Part shown: positions 9,941 to 24,082 of the stretch, piece by piece
How the letters are laid out: each line of letters starts with the position of its first letter
How positions within the stretch are numbered: position 1 is the first letter of the stretch
DNA from: Halomonas sp. KAO
GTDB taxonomy: Bacteria; Pseudomonadota; Gammaproteobacteria; Pseudomonadales; Halomonadaceae
Reading direction: 5' to 3'
NCBI RefSeq assembly: GCF_015595025.1
Contig: NZ_JADNRL010000012.1
Location: 1-64,000 of the forward strand
DNA: 64,000 bases
Notes under the pieces: generated by a model
Told to the model about the DNA's origin: nothing
The model's database searches: none
Seen by the model: the letters and a program-made list of their open reading frames with translations, nothing else
Program-made: the position numbers and the translations under genes

Positions 9941-11126
9941 GGAAGACCCGCGCCCCCAGCGCCTTCAGGTAGCTGGTCTCGGGAATCGCCGGATGCACCG
10001 GATGATCCGGTCCCTGATGGCCCTGGAAGAGAATCTGGCCATGACGATCCTGATGACGCACCGCTCCACGCACCACGTCGACCAGCCGCTCCGGGGCCAG
10101 GTGCATGGAGCACGATGCCGAGAGCAGCAGGCCATCGCGGCCCAGCAGGCGCATCGCCTCACGATTGAGCTTGCCGTAGGCGCGCTCGCCGTTGGGGATA
10201 TCCTTGCGCTTCTTGATGAAGGCGGGCGGGTCGAGGATCACCACATCGAACTGCTCGCCCTCCGCCTTGAGAGCCGCCAGAACGTCGAAGGCATCCCCCT
10301 CTCCCACCGACACCTGCTCGTGCAGGCCATTGAGCGCGGCATTGTCGGCCACCCGCTCCAGCGCCGGGGCCGAGGCATCCACGCAGAGCACCTCCCGGGC
10401 ACCATGAGCCGCGGCCTGTACGCCCCAGCCGCCAACATAGCTGAACAGGTCCAGCACCCGCTTGCCGGCCACGAACTGATTGAGCCAGGCGCGGTTGACG
10501 CGGTGGTCATAGAACCAGCCGGTCTTCTGGCCATCCAGCACCGGTGCCGAGAAGCGCACGCCATTCTCCTCCAGCAGCACGGGGTCACCCACGTCGCCCT
10601 TGACCACCTCCACGGAGCGCTCGAGGCCCTCCTGACGGCGTCCCGAGGTGTCGTTGCGCAGCACCACGTTCACGGGTGAGAGCACCTTGTCCAGGGCATC
10701 GAGGAGCTCGGGCAGCACCGCCTGCATGCCGGCGGTATTGAGCTGCACCACCAGCGTATCGCCGAAGCGGTCGATCACCAGTCCAGGTAGCAGATCGCCC
10801 TCGCCGTGCACGAGGCGGTAGTAGGGGGCGGCAAACAGCTGCTGGCGAAGCGACAGGGCCTGGTTGAGGCGGTGTACCAGCAGCGAGCGGTCGAGACTCT
10901 GCTGTGGATCCCGGGAGACCAGACGCGCGCAGATCAGCGAGTTGGGGTTGACGTAGGCCACGCCCATGGCCTTGCCATTGGCCGCCTCCACCACCACCTG
11001 CTGCCCCGGCTCCAGGCCCTTGAGCGGTGTCGCCGCGGTATCGATCTCGTTGGAGTAGAGCCACAGGTGGCCGGCCTTCAGGCGGCGGTCGGCGTTCTTC
11101 TTCAGGCGAAGTGAGGACAGGGTCAT
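9933..11126 (-). CDS. rlmI: 23S rRNA m5C1962 methyltransferase RlmI
   Basis: A SAM-dependent methyltransferase of 397 residues. An N-terminal PUA domain (from MTLSSLRLKKNADRRL) is followed by a central fold and a Rossmann domain with DLFSYVGGWG as SAM motif I and DPPAF as the catalytic-loop motif; the family modifies C1962 of 23S rRNA. The ATG at 11126 with GGAGAG seven bases upstream is preferred to a longer open frame reaching back to 11372, which would overlap mutM. It lies 19 bp after mutM and overlaps the DUF2007 gene, indicating one transcript. A paralogous specificity cannot be excluded. Confidence 0.9.
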   Translation of the reverse strand: MTLSSLRLKKNADRRLKAGHLWLYSNEIDTAATPLKGLEPGQQVVVEAANGKAMGVAYVNPNSLICARLVSRDPQQSLDRSLLVHRLNQALSLRQQLFAAPYYRLVHGEGDLLPGLVIDRFGDTLVVQLNTAGMQAVLPELLDALDKVLSPVNVVLRNDTSGRRQEGLERSVEVVKGDVGDPVLLEENGVRFSAPVLDGQKTGWFYDHRVNRAWLNQFVAGKRVLDLFSYVGGWGVQAAAHGAREVLCVDASAPALERVADNAALNGLHEQVSVGEGDAFDVLAALKAEGEQFDVVILDPPAFIKKRKDIPNGERAYGKLNREAMRLLGRDGLLLSASCSMHLAPERLVDVVRGAVRHQDRHGQILFQGHQGPDHPVHPAIPETSYLKALGARVFRD

Positions 11127-11145
11127 GGTGGGTCTCTCCGGGAAG

Positions 11146-11976
11146 TCAGGTCTGGCAACGGGGGCAGTAGACACTGGCCCGCTGCCCGAGGATGATAAGG
11201 CGCAGCTCGGTGCCACAGCGCCGGCAGGGCTCGCCATGGCGGCCGTAGACATTGAGCCGCTGCTTGAAGTAGCCGGGCTCGCCGGTGCCTCCGACGAAGT
11301 CTCGCAGGGTCGTGCCCCCCTGGGTAATGGCGGCGGCCAGCACCTCCTTGGCCGCGGCGGCCAGGCGCGCATAGCGCTCGGCCGAAATCCGCCCGGCGGC
11401 GCGACGTGGGTCGATGCCGGCCATGAACAGCGCCTCGGAAGCGTAGATATTACCGACCCCCACCACCACGGCGTTGTCCATCAGGAAGGGCTTGACCGCG
11501 ACACGCCGCCCTCGCGAGAGGCGGTAGAGCCGCTCACCGTCGAAGGCCTCCGAAAGTGGCTCCGGTCCCAGCCGCCTCAGGCGCGAATCCGCTTCAACGC
11601 TGCCGGCCAGCCAATCGACGAAGCCGAAGCGCCGCGGGTCGTGATAGCGCAGGATGGCACCATCATCGAGCACCAGGTCGAGGTGGTCATGCTTTCTGGG
11701 CAGCTCGCCGAGACGCACGATGCGCAGACTGCCCGACATGCCCAGATGCCATAGCAGGGTCGCCCCGGCAGAGTCTCCTCCGGCGAGGGGGAACAGCAGG
11801 TACTTGGCACGACGGGCCAGCGAGCCGATGCGAGCGCCTACCAGTCGCTCGGCCAGGTCGGCCGGTACCGGCACTCGCAGACGGGACTGGCGCACGACCA
11901 CTTCACCGATCTCACGCCCCTCGACATGCGGGGCGATGCCACGGCGGGTAGTCTCGACTTCGGGGAGTTCTGGCAT
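11146..11976 (-). CDS. mutM: Formamidopyrimidine-DNA glycosylase
   Basis: Base-excision repair enzyme that removes 8-oxoguanine and formamidopyrimidines and nicks the backbone. The 276-residue protein starts with the diagnostic [12 protein letters not shown], supplying the catalytic N-terminal Pro after Met removal and Glu3. It has the helix-two-turn-helix segment, and it ends with a zinc finger of two CxxC pairs (CRRCG and CPRCQ). It is the first gene of mutM-rlmI-DUF2007, just after the rpmG terminator. Complete and typical. Confidence 0.97.
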   Translation of the reverse strand: MPELPEVETTRRGIAPHVEGREIGEVVVRQSRLRVPVPADLAERLVGARIGSLARRAKYLLFPLAGGDSAGATLLWHLGMSGSLRIVRLGELPRKHDHLDLVLDDGAILRYHDPRRFGFVDWLAGSVEADSRLRRLGPEPLSEAFDGERLYRLSRGRRVAVKPFLMDNAVVVGVGNIYASEALFMAGIDPRRAAGRISAERYARLAAAAKEVLAAAITQGGTTLRDFVGGTGEPGYFKQRLNVYGRHGEPCRRCGTELRLIILGQRASVYCPRCQT

Positions 11977-12010
11977 CGGCGACAGGCTCTACGGCTTCCT
12001 CAGAAACGCC

Positions 12011-12040
12011 TGAACCCGGCTGAGGGATCAGCCGGGTTCA
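12011..12040 (-). terminator. rpmB-rpmG operon terminator
   Basis: A perfect 13-bp stem with loop GGGA (arms 12011-12023 and 12028-12040), 40 bp past the rpmG stop. The following bases on the minus strand include TTTCT. It isolates rpmBG from mutM. Confidence 0.85.
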
Positions 12041-12079
12041 GATCGACAGGCTTGAACACCTGCGGAAGAGGATCAAGAC

Positions 12080-12235
12080 TTACTTGATCTTGGCTTCCTT
12101 GTACATCACGTGCTTGCGAACAACCGGATCGTACTTCTTCATCTCCAGCTTGTCCGGAGTATTCCGCTTGTTCTTGTCGGTGGTGTAGAAGTGGCCGGTA
12201 CCGGCGCTGGACACCATTCTGATCTTGTCACGCAT
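12080..12235 (-). CDS. rpmG: 50S ribosomal protein L33
   Basis: A 51-residue basic ribosomal protein. The translated start [19 protein letters not shown] and the end [10 protein letters not shown] are typical of L33. It lacks the CxxC pairs of zinc-binding L33, so it is the C-minus type. It lies 42 bp downstream of rpmB, the usual rpmB-rpmG order, and is followed by a strong terminator. The ribosome site is AAGGGGAG, somewhat far from the ATG. Confidence 0.97.
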   Translation of the reverse strand: MRDKIRMVSSAGTGHFYTTDKNKRNTPDKLEMKKYDPVVRKHVMYKEAKIK

Positions 12236-12277
12236 GACTACTTGCTCCCCTTGTATGGATCGCTAGAAGCGAATCGC

Positions 12278-12514
12278 TTAGACGGCTTCGCCGCGCTTGC
12301 GGATATCGCCCAGAACCGCGTCGATACCCTTCTTGTCGATGATACGCATGCCCTTGGAAGAGACGCGCAGCTTGACGAAACGGTTCTCGGACTCCACCCA
12401 GAAACGGTGGGAGTGCAGGTTCGGCAGGAACCGGCGGCGGGTCTTGCGCTGGGAGTGTGAAACGTTGTTACCAGTCACCGGGCGCTTGCCGGTAACCTGA
12501 CATACTTTGGACAT
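12278..12514 (-). CDS. rpmB: 50S ribosomal protein L28
   Basis: A 78-residue ribosomal protein recognised from its start [20 protein letters not shown] and the [13 protein letters not shown] segment. The ATG at 12514 has GGAGG upstream; a frame open ten codons further is not supported by the family. It is the first gene of rpmB-rpmG, expressed from a strong promoter about 110 bp upstream. Confidence 0.98.
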   Translation of the reverse strand: MSKVCQVTGKRPVTGNNVSHSQRKTRRRFLPNLHSHRFWVESENRFVKLRVSSKGMRIIDKKGIDAVLGDIRKRGEAV

Positions 12515-12623
12515 GGGAGCCTCCAACCACTGGCCAGGTGTCAATCACCTGTTGTGTTCAAAACCTGTCGGGCAAACCGGGAGATCCCGTGACATTTGAC
12601 CCAAGGGAATTCAAAGGCTGCAC

Positions 12624-12652
12624 TTTATACCAGAGACCGCCTCACCGGACAA
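12624..12652 (-). promoter_or_regulatory. rpmB promoter
   Basis: Minus strand: TTGTCC (12652-12647), a 17-bp spacer, and TATAAA (12629-12624). This is a near-consensus sigma-70 promoter. The gap 12515-12975 (461 bp) contains this promoter, the rpmB leader and repeat copy B; I see no gene in it. Confidence 0.75.
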
Positions 12653-12833
12653 GCCCGGAGCGCAAGGACAGATCTGTCCCGCGACGGCGAGTACGACGCG
12701 AAAGGCGACTGACGGTGGGCAGGTGCTTGGCAGGCAGCCCCCGTACTCTTCGCTCAAGTCTCTCGGGGCCATGCGCAGCCGAGGCGACATTATAGAGCAA
12801 GTCGCGCCCCGCGTCATGTCCCACTGACGCAAA

Positions 12834-12953
12834 GCGAGAGGCGCCGGGGACAGCCCGGAGAGGGGGTCCGAGGACCAGGGACGGCCGAGGTAGCCTACAC
12901 GGAGGTATTCACAGCGCCCCTTCGAAGGTCTGTCGCCGGATCAGCCGCGAGCG
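12834..12953 (+). repeat. Dispersed hairpin repeat, copy B (intermediate type)
   Basis: It has the left block GCGCCGGGGACAG, the core AGAGGGGGTCC, the palindrome GGTCCGAGGACC, and the right block ending GTCTGTCGCCGGATCAGCC. It resembles the long copies C and F but lacks about 35 internal bases. It lies 22 bp past the radC stop, in opposite orientation to radC. Confidence 0.8.
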
Positions 12954-12975
12954 AGTCTGCCAAATACGCGCAAGG

Positions 12976-13650
12976 CTACAACCACCCTCGCTCGGCGAAG
13001 GAGACGACCTCGCCATCCCCGACCACGAAGTGGTCCAGCACGCGGATCTCGAACAGTCCGAGCGCCTCGCGCAGACGGTCGGTGATGCGCCGGTCGGCAT
13101 CGGAGGGTTCGGCCACCCCCGATGGGTGGTTATGCGCGAGGATAAGCGCCCCGGCGCCCAGCTCCAGGGCGCGCCGCGCCACCTCACGAGGATAGACGGA
13201 GGCGCTGTCCAGGGTGCCGCGGAACAGCGATTCGTAGCGGATCACGCGGTGCTGGGTATCGAGGAATAGCGCGGCAAACTCTTCATGCCCCAGGTGGCGC
13301 AGCTGGCTGGAGAGGTAGGCGCGCACCAGGGTCGGCGAGGTGAGCGCCTCGCCTCGAGCCAGCTGGCTTGCCAGGTGCCGCCGCGACAGCTCGAGGGTGG
13401 CCTGAAGCTGGACATACTTGGCATCCCCCATGCCCCGCGCCACACAGAAGCGCTCGCGCTCGGCCTCCAGCAGCTGGCGCAGGCCGCCGAACTCCAGCAG
13501 CAGGTCGCGGGCCAGGTCCACCGCCGAACGGCCCTGCACGCCGACCCGCAGAAAGATCGCCAACAGCTCGGCATCCGAGAGCACCTCGGCACCCAGCGCC
13601 AGCAGCTTCTCCCTGGGGCGTTCCCCCTCCGGCCAGTCCTTGATCGACAT
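12976..13650 (-). CDS. radC: RadC-family JAB/MPN protein
   Basis: A 224-residue RadC family protein: an N-terminal helix-hairpin-helix region (residues ~1-90) and a C-terminal JAMM metalloprotease-like domain with AHNHPSG followed by a metal-binding Asp in EPSDAD. Despite the name, a role in DNA repair was not upheld for E. coli RadC and its biochemical function is unsettled. The ATG at 13650 ([17 protein letters not shown]) with a GAGGGG site is preferred over one 14 codons upstream. Flanked by repeat copies B and C. Confidence 0.93.
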   Translation of the reverse strand: MSIKDWPEGERPREKLLALGAEVLSDAELLAIFLRVGVQGRSAVDLARDLLLEFGGLRQLLEAERERFCVARGMGDAKYVQLQATLELSRRHLASQLARGEALTSPTLVRAYLSSQLRHLGHEEFAALFLDTQHRVIRYESLFRGTLDSASVYPREVARRALELGAGALILAHNHPSGVAEPSDADRRITDRLREALGLFEIRVLDHFVVGDGEVVSFAERGWL

Positions 13651-13755
13651 CGCTCGCCCCTCCCCCCTCAACCTGGCCCTCAGTGTAGTCACTCTTCCCT
13701 GCCGGACCGGCTCGGCTTGTCATATCGGCTCCAGAACTATCGCAGCTGACAGCAC

Positions 13756-13972
13756 CGCTCAAGGCTGTTCCGGCGACAGGTCCCGGAGCGCCGGACCGTC
13801 GAGAGGGCGCTACGAGTACCTCCTTGTAGGCTACCTCGGCCCTGCGGCGCTCTCGCGTCCCGCTCCGCTTGCAGGTCCGGTGCTGGCCACCCATGGCCAG
13901 CCCGTTCGGAGCAGTGCTCCTAACCCCTGGTCCTCGGACCCCCTCTCCGACCTATCCCCGGCGCCTTTCACT
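13756..13972 (-). repeat. Dispersed hairpin repeat, copy C (long type)
   Basis: The longest copy, about 217 bp, in reverse orientation. The conserved ends (GGCTGTTCCGGCGACAGG at 13762 onward; CCCCGGCGCCTTTCA at the right) frame a GGCCACC/TGGCC hairpin and the GGTCC/GGACC palindrome. It carries extra GC-rich sequence near 13835-13880 that copy F lacks. It sits between divergent radC and coaBC; the 424-bp gap 13651-14074 holds nothing else recognisable. Confidence 0.75.
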
Positions 13973-14074
13973 ACCCTCTGTCGTTACCGCGATAGCCCTG
14001 AGATCGGCTCGGCTACGCAAGGTGGGACGCCAGTGGTAAGGTAGGCGGCTGAGATACTCGCCGGGAACCTGTCC

Positions 14075-15328
14075 ATGTCATCGCCATCCGGAACCGGACT
14101 CACAGGCCGCCGCATTCTGCTCGGCATCAGTGCCGGTATCGCCGCCTACAAGAGCGCCCTGCTCGCTCGTCTGCTCAAGCAGGCGGGCTGCGAGGTGCGC
14201 GTCGTCATGACCGAGGGGGCCCAGGCCTTTATCACGCCGCTGACCCTGCAGGCCCTGACCGGTGAGCCCGTACGCACCTCGCTGCTGGACCCCGAGGCCG
14301 AGGCCGGCATGGGGCATATCGAGCTGGCGAAGTGGGCCGACACCATTCTGATCGCTCCGGCCACCGCCGACCTGATGGCACGCCTGGCCGCGGGCATGGC
14401 CGACGACCTGCTCACCACCCTGTGCCTGGCCAGTGATGCCGAGAAGGTCATGGCGCCCGCCATGAACCAGGCCATGTGGCGCCAGCCCGCGACCCGGCGC
14501 AATGCCGCCCGTCTCGACGAGGATGGCTGGCGCCTGCTGGGGCCGGACAGCGGCGATCAGGCCTGCGGCGATACCGGCCCCGGCCGCATGCTGGAGCCCG
14601 AGACGATCCTCGGGTCACTGCTCTCATCGCAGGCCGCCGATCACGCGCCGGCCTCCGGCCTGACCGTCACCATTACCGCCGGCCCGACCCGGGAGCCCCT
14701 GGACCCGGTGCGCTACCTCTCCAACCACAGCTCCGGCAAGATGGGCTACGCCCTGGCCACGGCTGCCGCGGCCCTGGGCGCCCGGGTCAAGCTGATCAGC
14801 GGCCCGGTGACCCTGCCCTGTCCGGCCGGGGTGGAGAGAATCGCGGTGGAGACGGCGCTCGAGATGCATGAGGCGACGGCGCGACTCGCCCCGCAGAGCG
14901 ATATCTTTATCGGCTGCGCCGCGGTCGCCGACTACCGCGCCGAAGCGGCCGCCGAGCACAAGATCAAGAAGGTCGAGGGCGAGGATGCCCTGACCCTACG
15001 CCTGGTCAAGAACCCCGACATCATCGCCTCGGTGGCCACACTGCCGGTGCCACAGCGTCCGCTGGTGGTCGGCTTCGCCGCCGAGACCCGGGACGTCGCG
15101 AGCTATGCCCGCGACAAACTGGCTCGCAAGGGGCTCGACATGATCGTCGCCAACGATGTCTCTCGCGAGGGGCTCGGCTTCGGCAGCGATCACAACGCCG
15201 CCCTGCTGCTCTGGCGCGGCGCCGCGGGGGAGGAGCGGGAGAATCTCGCTCCCCAGCCGAAGCGCGAGATGGCCCAGGCGATCATGCGTCGTGCCCTGGC
15301 CTGCCTGGCCGAGCGAGCCGACGACTGA
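14075..15328 (+). CDS. coaBC: CoaBC: phosphopantothenoylcysteine decarboxylase / synthetase
   Basis: A bifunctional coenzyme A enzyme of 417 residues. The N-terminal CoaC half (about 1-190) is an FMN flavoprotein with [18 protein letters not shown] and CGDTGPGRM motifs. The C-terminal CoaB half ligates cysteine to phosphopantothenate; [13 protein letters not shown] and the SNHSSGKMG segment are seen. It heads coaBC-dut-algC-argB-slmA, the order known from Pseudomonas for the first four. GGGAA precedes the ATG. Repeat copy C lies in its upstream region. Confidence 0.96.
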   Translation: MSSPSGTGLTGRRILLGISAGIAAYKSALLARLLKQAGCEVRVVMTEGAQAFITPLTLQALTGEPVRTSLLDPEAEAGMGHIELAKWADTILIAPATADLMARLAAGMADDLLTTLCLASDAEKVMAPAMNQAMWRQPATRRNAARLDEDGWRLLGPDSGDQACGDTGPGRMLEPETILGSLLSSQAADHAPASGLTVTITAGPTREPLDPVRYLSNHSSGKMGYALATAAAALGARVKLISGPVTLPCPAGVERIAVETALEMHEATARLAPQSDIFIGCAAVADYRAEAAAEHKIKKVEGEDALTLRLVKNPDIIASVATLPVPQRPLVVGFAAETRDVASYARDKLARKGLDMIVANDVSREGLGFGSDHNAALLLWRGAAGEERENLAPQPKREMAQAIMRRALACLAERADD

Positions 15329-15401
15329 GCACACGGCGGCGGCCTGCCCCCGGCTGAGCCACCAACCGATCCACGACCCCGAACCGTATCAGGAACATCC
15401 G

Positions 15402-15899
15402 ATGTCCCAACCCGATGCCAAGCCCCGCCTGGCCGTCAAGCTGCTCGACGAACGCCTGCGCGACTACCTGCCCCACTACGCCACCCGGGGCTCTGCCGGC
15501 ATGGACCTGCGCGCCCTGCTCGACGACCCCCTGACCCTGAGCCCGGGCCAGTGCGAGCTGGTACGCACGGGGCTGGCCATTCATATCGCCGACCCGGCCC
15601 TCGCCGGCCTGGTCCTGCCCCGCTCGGGGCTGGGCCACAAGCACGGCATCGTGCTCGGCAATCTGGTGGGGCTGATCGATTCGGACTACCAGGGCGAGCT
15701 GATGATCTCGGTCTGGAACCGGGGTCAGGCCGACTTCACCCTGGAGCCCTTCGAGCGCCTGGCCCAGTACGTGCTGGTGCCGGTGGTACAGGCCGAGCTC
15801 GAGCTGGTAGACGACTTCGCTACCGGCCAGAGCAGCAGCCCCCAGGACAGTAATGGCCAGCGTGGCACCGGCGGCTTCGGCAGCTCCGGCCGCCACTGA
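15402..15899 (+). CDS. dut: dUTP diphosphatase
   Basis: Hydrolyses dUTP to dUMP and pyrophosphate, keeping uracil out of DNA and feeding dTMP synthesis. The 165 residues contain the trimeric dUTPase motifs: [33 protein letters not shown], and the flexible C-terminal [13 protein letters not shown] arm that closes over the active site. The chosen ATG lies 73 bp after coaBC. An upstream open frame overlapping coaBC is unlikely coding. Confidence 0.97.
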   Translation: MSQPDAKPRLAVKLLDERLRDYLPHYATRGSAGMDLRALLDDPLTLSPGQCELVRTGLAIHIADPALAGLVLPRSGLGHKHGIVLGNLVGLIDSDYQGELMISVWNRGQADFTLEPFERLAQYVLVPVVQAELELVDDFATGQSSSPQDSNGQRGTGGFGSSGRH

Positions 15900-15943
15900 C
15901 CCAGCCAGCGCCTCCAGTCACCGCTCACAGGAACGCACGCTTC

Positions 15944-18258
<2,315 letters not shown>

Positions 18259-18265
18259 TCACACC

Positions 18266-18871
18266 ATGAACCAGGCACCCCCCAGTCGTCGCGATCAGAT
18301 TCTCCAGGCGCTGGCCATGATGCTGGAGGAGGACAGTGGCAAGCGCATCACCGTGTCTGCCCTGGCGAAGCAGGTCGGCGTCACCGAGGCCGCCCTCTAT
18401 CGCCACTTCCCCAGCAAGGCCCGCATGTTCGAGAGCCTCATCGAGTTTATCGAGGAGACCCTGTTTGCCCGCATCGGGCGTATCCTGGAAGAGGAGCACG
18501 AGGCGCTGCCCCGCTGCGCCGCCCTGCTTGCCCTGCTGCTGGGGTTCGCCGAGAAGAACCCCGGCCTCTCGCGACTGCTCGACGGCGGGGTGCTCACCGG
18601 CGAGACCGCCCGCCTGCGAGTCCGTATCCATCAGCTCTTCGAACGGCTCGAGACCCAGCTCAAGCAGATCCTGCGCGAGGCCGAACTGCGCGAGGGGCGT
18701 CGCACCACTCTGCCCGCCTCCGCCGCCGCCAACCTGCTGCTGGCCACCGCCGAGGGGCGCATCAGTCAGTACGTGAGAAGTGACTTCAAGCGCCGCCCCA
18801 CCGAGCACTGGAAGGAGCAGTGGATGCTGCTCTCCAACCAGCTGCTCAGGGAAAGCCCGCAGCCGGCGTAA
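18266..18871 (+). CDS. slmA: Nucleoid occlusion factor SlmA
   Basis: A TetR-fold DNA-binding protein that blocks FtsZ ring assembly over the nucleoid when bound to its chromosomal sites. The 201 residues match E. coli SlmA in length. The helix-turn-helix [27 protein letters not shown] and the following [10 protein letters not shown] segment are close to the family. It is seven bases after argB, in place of the usual dut-slmA neighbourhood of enterics. It ends at a terminator shared with rpoH. Confidence 0.94.
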   Translation: MNQAPPSRRDQILQALAMMLEEDSGKRITVSALAKQVGVTEAALYRHFPSKARMFESLIEFIEETLFARIGRILEEEHEALPRCAALLALLLGFAEKNPGLSRLLDGGVLTGETARLRVRIHQLFERLETQLKQILREAELREGRRTTLPASAAANLLLATAEGRISQYVRSDFKRRPTEHWKEQWMLLSNQLLRESPQPA

Positions 18872-18894
18872 GCTCAGCCCCCGCCAGAAACGCC

Positions 18895-18929
18895 AGAGCC
18901 CCCGTCGGATACACTCCGGCGGGGGCTCT
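18895..18929. terminator. Bidirectional terminator between slmA and rpoH
   Basis: Arms AGAGCCCCCG (18895-18904) and CGGGGGCTCT (18920-18929) with a 15-base middle that can pair further. It lies between two convergent genes. Confidence 0.8.
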
Positions 18930-18972
18930 GTGCGGGACTCGGCGGCAACCTCAGGCGTGTCGCCATGGGGCG

Positions 18973-19839
18973 TCAGGCCACCAGGGCATCACCGATCTGC
19001 TGCTTGATCTTCTTCATGGCATTCTTCTCGAGCTGACGGATACGCTCGGCGGAGACGCCATAGATATCGGCCAGGTCATGCAGGGTGGCCTTGGGCTCGG
19101 TGAGCCAGCGACGCCGCAGGATGTCGCGCGAACGCTCGTCCAGCCCCTCCATCGCCTGCTGCAGGCGACGGGTGGAATCCCCCTCCCAGTCGCTCGCCTC
19201 GAGCTGAACGGCCGGGTCGGCGGAGGCGTCATCGAGATAGTGCACCGGCGCCTGCCAGCTGCTCTCGTCGTCCTCGCCGGGCGCCGCATCGAAACCGGCA
19301 TCATGGGAGGCCAGCCGACCCTCCATCTCGCGCACCACCTCGGGCTTGACGTCGAGATCCTTGGCAATTGCCTCGACCTCATCGCTGTTGAGCCAGGCCA
19401 GGCGCTTCTTGGCGCTGCGCAGGTTGAAGAACAGCTTGCGCTGGGCCTTGGTGGTGGCGATCTTCACGATACGCCAGTTGCGCAATACGAACTCGTGAAT
19501 CTCCGCCTTGATCCAGTGCACGGCGAAGGAGACCAGCCGCACCCCCTGATTGGGGTCGAAGCGCTTGACCGCCTTCATCAGGCCGACATTGCCCTCCTGA
19601 ATCAGGTCCGCCTGAGGCAGGCCATAGCCGGAATAGCTGCGGGCGATGTGCACGACGAAGCGCAGGTGCGACAGCACCAGGCGGCGCGCCGCCTCCAGAT
19701 CGCCCTCGTCATGCAGCTGGAAGGCCAGCTCCCTCTCTTCATCGGGGGTCAGCATCGGAATGCCGGTTACCGCCCGGATATATCCGTTGAGGTCGTGCCC
19801 CGGGGAGAGTTGGCCCACCGGAAGAAGACTGTTGCTCAT
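18973..19839 (-). CDS. rpoH: RNA polymerase sigma-32 (heat shock)
   Basis: Directs RNA polymerase to heat-shock promoters. The 288 residues have sigma regions 2-4. The RpoH-specific box is seen as QRKLFFNLR near residue 132. Region 2 ([26 protein letters not shown]) and the C-terminal region 4 helix-turn-helix are intact. It follows ftsX on the same strand after 150 bp, the conserved ftsYEX-rpoH order. The leader has a possible -10 box TACAAT (19889-19884) but no good -35. GGAG lies rather far (11 bases) from the ATG, leaving room for mRNA-structure control, which is known for E. coli rpoH but not shown here. Confidence 0.97.
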   Translation of the reverse strand: MSNSLLPVGQLSPGHDLNGYIRAVTGIPMLTPDEERELAFQLHDEGDLEAARRLVLSHLRFVVHIARSYSGYGLPQADLIQEGNVGLMKAVKRFDPNQGVRLVSFAVHWIKAEIHEFVLRNWRIVKIATTKAQRKLFFNLRSAKKRLAWLNSDEVEAIAKDLDVKPEVVREMEGRLASHDAGFDAAPGEDDESSWQAPVHYLDDASADPAVQLEASDWEGDSTRRLQQAMEGLDERSRDILRRRWLTEPKATLHDLADIYGVSAERIRQLEKNAMKKIKQQIGDALVA

Positions 19840-19989
19840 GTGCAGGATGTCTCCTCAATCAGCCCATTCGTGCGTGTCTACGCATTGTACGTTATGCATG
19901 CGGCACCTAAGACACCAGAAACAGTGTAAGGTTCCGCGAAATTTCAAGCCCCGTCTACCCGACGGGTCGATCAACACGGCACCCAGGCA

Positions 19990-20960
19990 TCAGCGCGGCT
20001 TCACCTCGGCGAGGTGGCGGCTGACCGCCATCCAGGCACCCAACCAGCCCAGTAGCATACTACACCCCACCAGGGAAGCGGAACCGCCCACCCCCAGCCT
20101 CGGCAGGCTGAAACTGGCGCCGTAGCTGGCCGCCAGGGCCGAGACCGGTGTCGCCAGCCACTCCCCTCCCAGGGTCAGCAGCCCCCAGGCCAGCAGGCCA
20201 CCCCCCAGGCCATACCAGGCCCCGCTGTAGAGGAAAGGGCGGCGCACGAAGCCATGGGTGGCGCCGATCAGGGTGACCACCTCGATCTCCTTGCGACGGC
20301 TCTCCACCGCCAGGCGGATGGTATTGCCTACCACCAGCAGCACACCGCCCCCGAACAGCACCGCCAGTGCCAACGTCACGCGCTGGCCGAGCTCGGCCAG
20401 GCTGCGCAGCCGTTCGATCCAGGCCAGGTCCAGGCGTACCTCCTCCACCCCGGGGATCGCCGCCAGCGACTCGGCCAGCGCGCGGACGGTCTCCGGTGCC
20501 GGGGCCTCGGGTGTGACGACCACGCTGGCCGGCAGAGGATTGTCATCGAGGCGTTCCAGGGCATCCTCCAGCCCCAGCGCCTGCTGAAACTCCGCCATGC
20601 CCTCGGCCGCGGTGATCAACCGGGTGCGGGCCACGCCGGGCTGAGCGCCCAGGGCCTCGTCGATGCGTGCCGCCTCTCCATCGCCGCCCCCCGGCGCGAG
20701 GTAGGCGGTGAGGGTCGCGCTCTCGGTCAGTTCGGCATCGAGCAGTCGCGCGCTGTCCAGGGTCAGCCACAGCCCCGCGGGCAGGACCATGGCGATAGCG
20801 ATGGCCAGCATGGTCACCAGGCTGGCGACGGGCGTTCGCAGCAGCCGCCAGGCACTGTCCAGACACATCGCCCGATGGTGGCGCAACCAGCCGCGGAGGC
20901 GGCTCGAGGAGCGTGTGTGGTGGGTGCGGGCACCCCGTGGAGAGGGCGCGGGGCGACGAC

Positions 20961-20964
<4 letters not shown>
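19990..20964 (-). CDS. ftsX: Cell division protein FtsX
   Basis: Membrane half of the FtsEX complex, which couples ATP hydrolysis to peptidoglycan hydrolase activation at the septum. The 324 residues have a basic cytoplasmic N-terminus, one membrane segment near residues 47-68, a large periplasmic domain, and three C-terminal membrane segments, the standard FtsX topology. Its ATG overlaps the ftsE stop (ATGA) and has GGGAGG upstream inside ftsE. The N-terminal tail is rich in Arg, Ser and His. Confidence 0.95.
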
Positions 20965-23026
<2,062 letters not shown>

Positions 23027-23115
23027 GGACAGCATCAGCCTCGCGGATGAACGAATCGTCACATCCTACCACTGCCCACCATGACTGTGGACAAGCCGCC
23101 GGTTACAATCCCGTC

Positions 23116-23772
23116 ATGACTCGACGCTCCCCACGCTCCCGCCGCTCAGGCAAGCCCACGACCGCCGGCCGCCGAAGTGCCGACCGACGCCCTGCGGGCC
23201 GCCTGCGCATCATCGGCGGCGACTACCGCCGCCGGCTGCTGCCGGTACTCGACAGCCCCGGCCTGCGTCCCACGCCAGACCGGGTGCGCGAGACGCTGTT
23301 CAACTGGCTTGCCGCCACCCTGCCCGGCGCCCGGGTGCTCGACCTCTTCGCCGGCACCGGCTCCCTCGGCCTGGAAGCGCTGTCGCGCGGCGCCCGCGAG
23401 ACCATCTTCGTGGAGCGCGACGCCCGGGTGGCCGACCAGCTGGGCAGGAACCTCGACACCCTGGGGGCCGCATCGCGGGGGCGCGTCATCAACGCCGATG
23501 TCGCCCGCTTCCTGAGCGATGCGCCCTCTCCGGCCACTCTGGTCTTTCTCGACCCCCCCTTCCGCCAGGGGCTGGCCGAGCCGTGCTGTGCCGCGCTGGA
23601 ATCGGGCTGGCTGACCGACGAGGCCTTCATCTACCTGGAAACCGAAGCCGGGCTCGACCCGCAGGTGCCTCCCAGCTGGCGGCTGCACCGCGAGGTTCAC
23701 GCCGGCGACAGCCATGGTCGACTCTATCGACGCGACGCGACCGCCCTGTCGCCGGCCGACGACGCTTGCTGA
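23116..23772 (+). CDS. rsmD: 16S rRNA m2G966 methyltransferase RsmD
   Basis: Methylates N2 of G966 in 16S rRNA. The protein has a basic N-terminal extension (Arg/Ser rich, residues 1-35), then RIIGGDYRRR, PTPDRVRETLFNWL, the SAM-binding DLFAGTGSLGLEALSRGA, and the catalytic DPPF. With the ATG at 23116 it is 218 residues; an upstream ATG at 23047 would overlap the ftsY leader and is less likely. It is divergent from ftsY, a common arrangement. Confidence 0.94.
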   Translation: MTRRSPRSRRSGKPTTAGRRSADRRPAGRLRIIGGDYRRRLLPVLDSPGLRPTPDRVRETLFNWLAATLPGARVLDLFAGTGSLGLEALSRGARETIFVERDARVADQLGRNLDTLGAASRGRVINADVARFLSDAPSPATLVFLDPPFRQGLAEPCCAALESGWLTDEAFIYLETEAGLDPQVPPSWRLHREVHAGDSHGRLYRRDATALSPADDAC

Positions 23773-23869
23773 GCCAGGGGCTCGGCGTTACGCTGCGGGA
23801 CTGGAACGCCCGCTGCGGGCGCCGGCTCGGCCACCAGGACCACCCGGAACGACACCTCAGGAGAACAGG

Positions 23870-24064
23870 ATGAGCATCGAACTCTTCAACCGGCTCGAAC
23901 AGAAGGTCACCAGCGCCGTGGAGGCCCTGGAACTGCTGAAGATGGAAGCCGAAGAGCTGCGCGAGGAAAACAGCCGCCTGAAGCAGGAGCGCGAGGAGTG
24001 GGAGAGCCGTCTGTCCGCCGTGCTCGGCAAGCTGGACGAGCTGGATACCAGCAGCCAGAGCTGA
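23870..24064 (+). CDS. zapB: Cell division protein ZapB
   Basis: A 64-residue coiled-coil protein. The heptad pattern runs through nearly the whole length (MSIELFNRLEQKVTSAVEAL, then LLKMEAEELREEN), and the end SRLSAVLGKLDEL parallels E. coli ZapB, a FtsZ-ring accessory that bridges ZapA and the chromosome terminus. It is somewhat shorter than E. coli ZapB (about 80). AGGAG precedes the ATG. It lies about 100 bp after rsmD and converges on rimI with an 18-bp gap. Another short coiled-coil family cannot be fully ruled out. Confidence 0.82.
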   Translation: MSIELFNRLEQKVTSAVEALELLKMEAEELREENSRLKQEREEWESRLSAVLGKLDELDTSSQS

Positions 24065-24082
24065 GCCACCACCGCGCCGGTC

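Noticed and set aside
12538..12832. Short frames in the rpmB leader
   Set aside because: They run through the promoter and repeat copy B, on both strands, with repeat-derived composition; no ribosome site or motif supports them.
18973..19960. A clear heat-shock or sigma-70 promoter before rpoH
   Set aside because: Only a TACAAT box is visible; no -35 element at acceptable spacing, so it was not listed as a separate feature.
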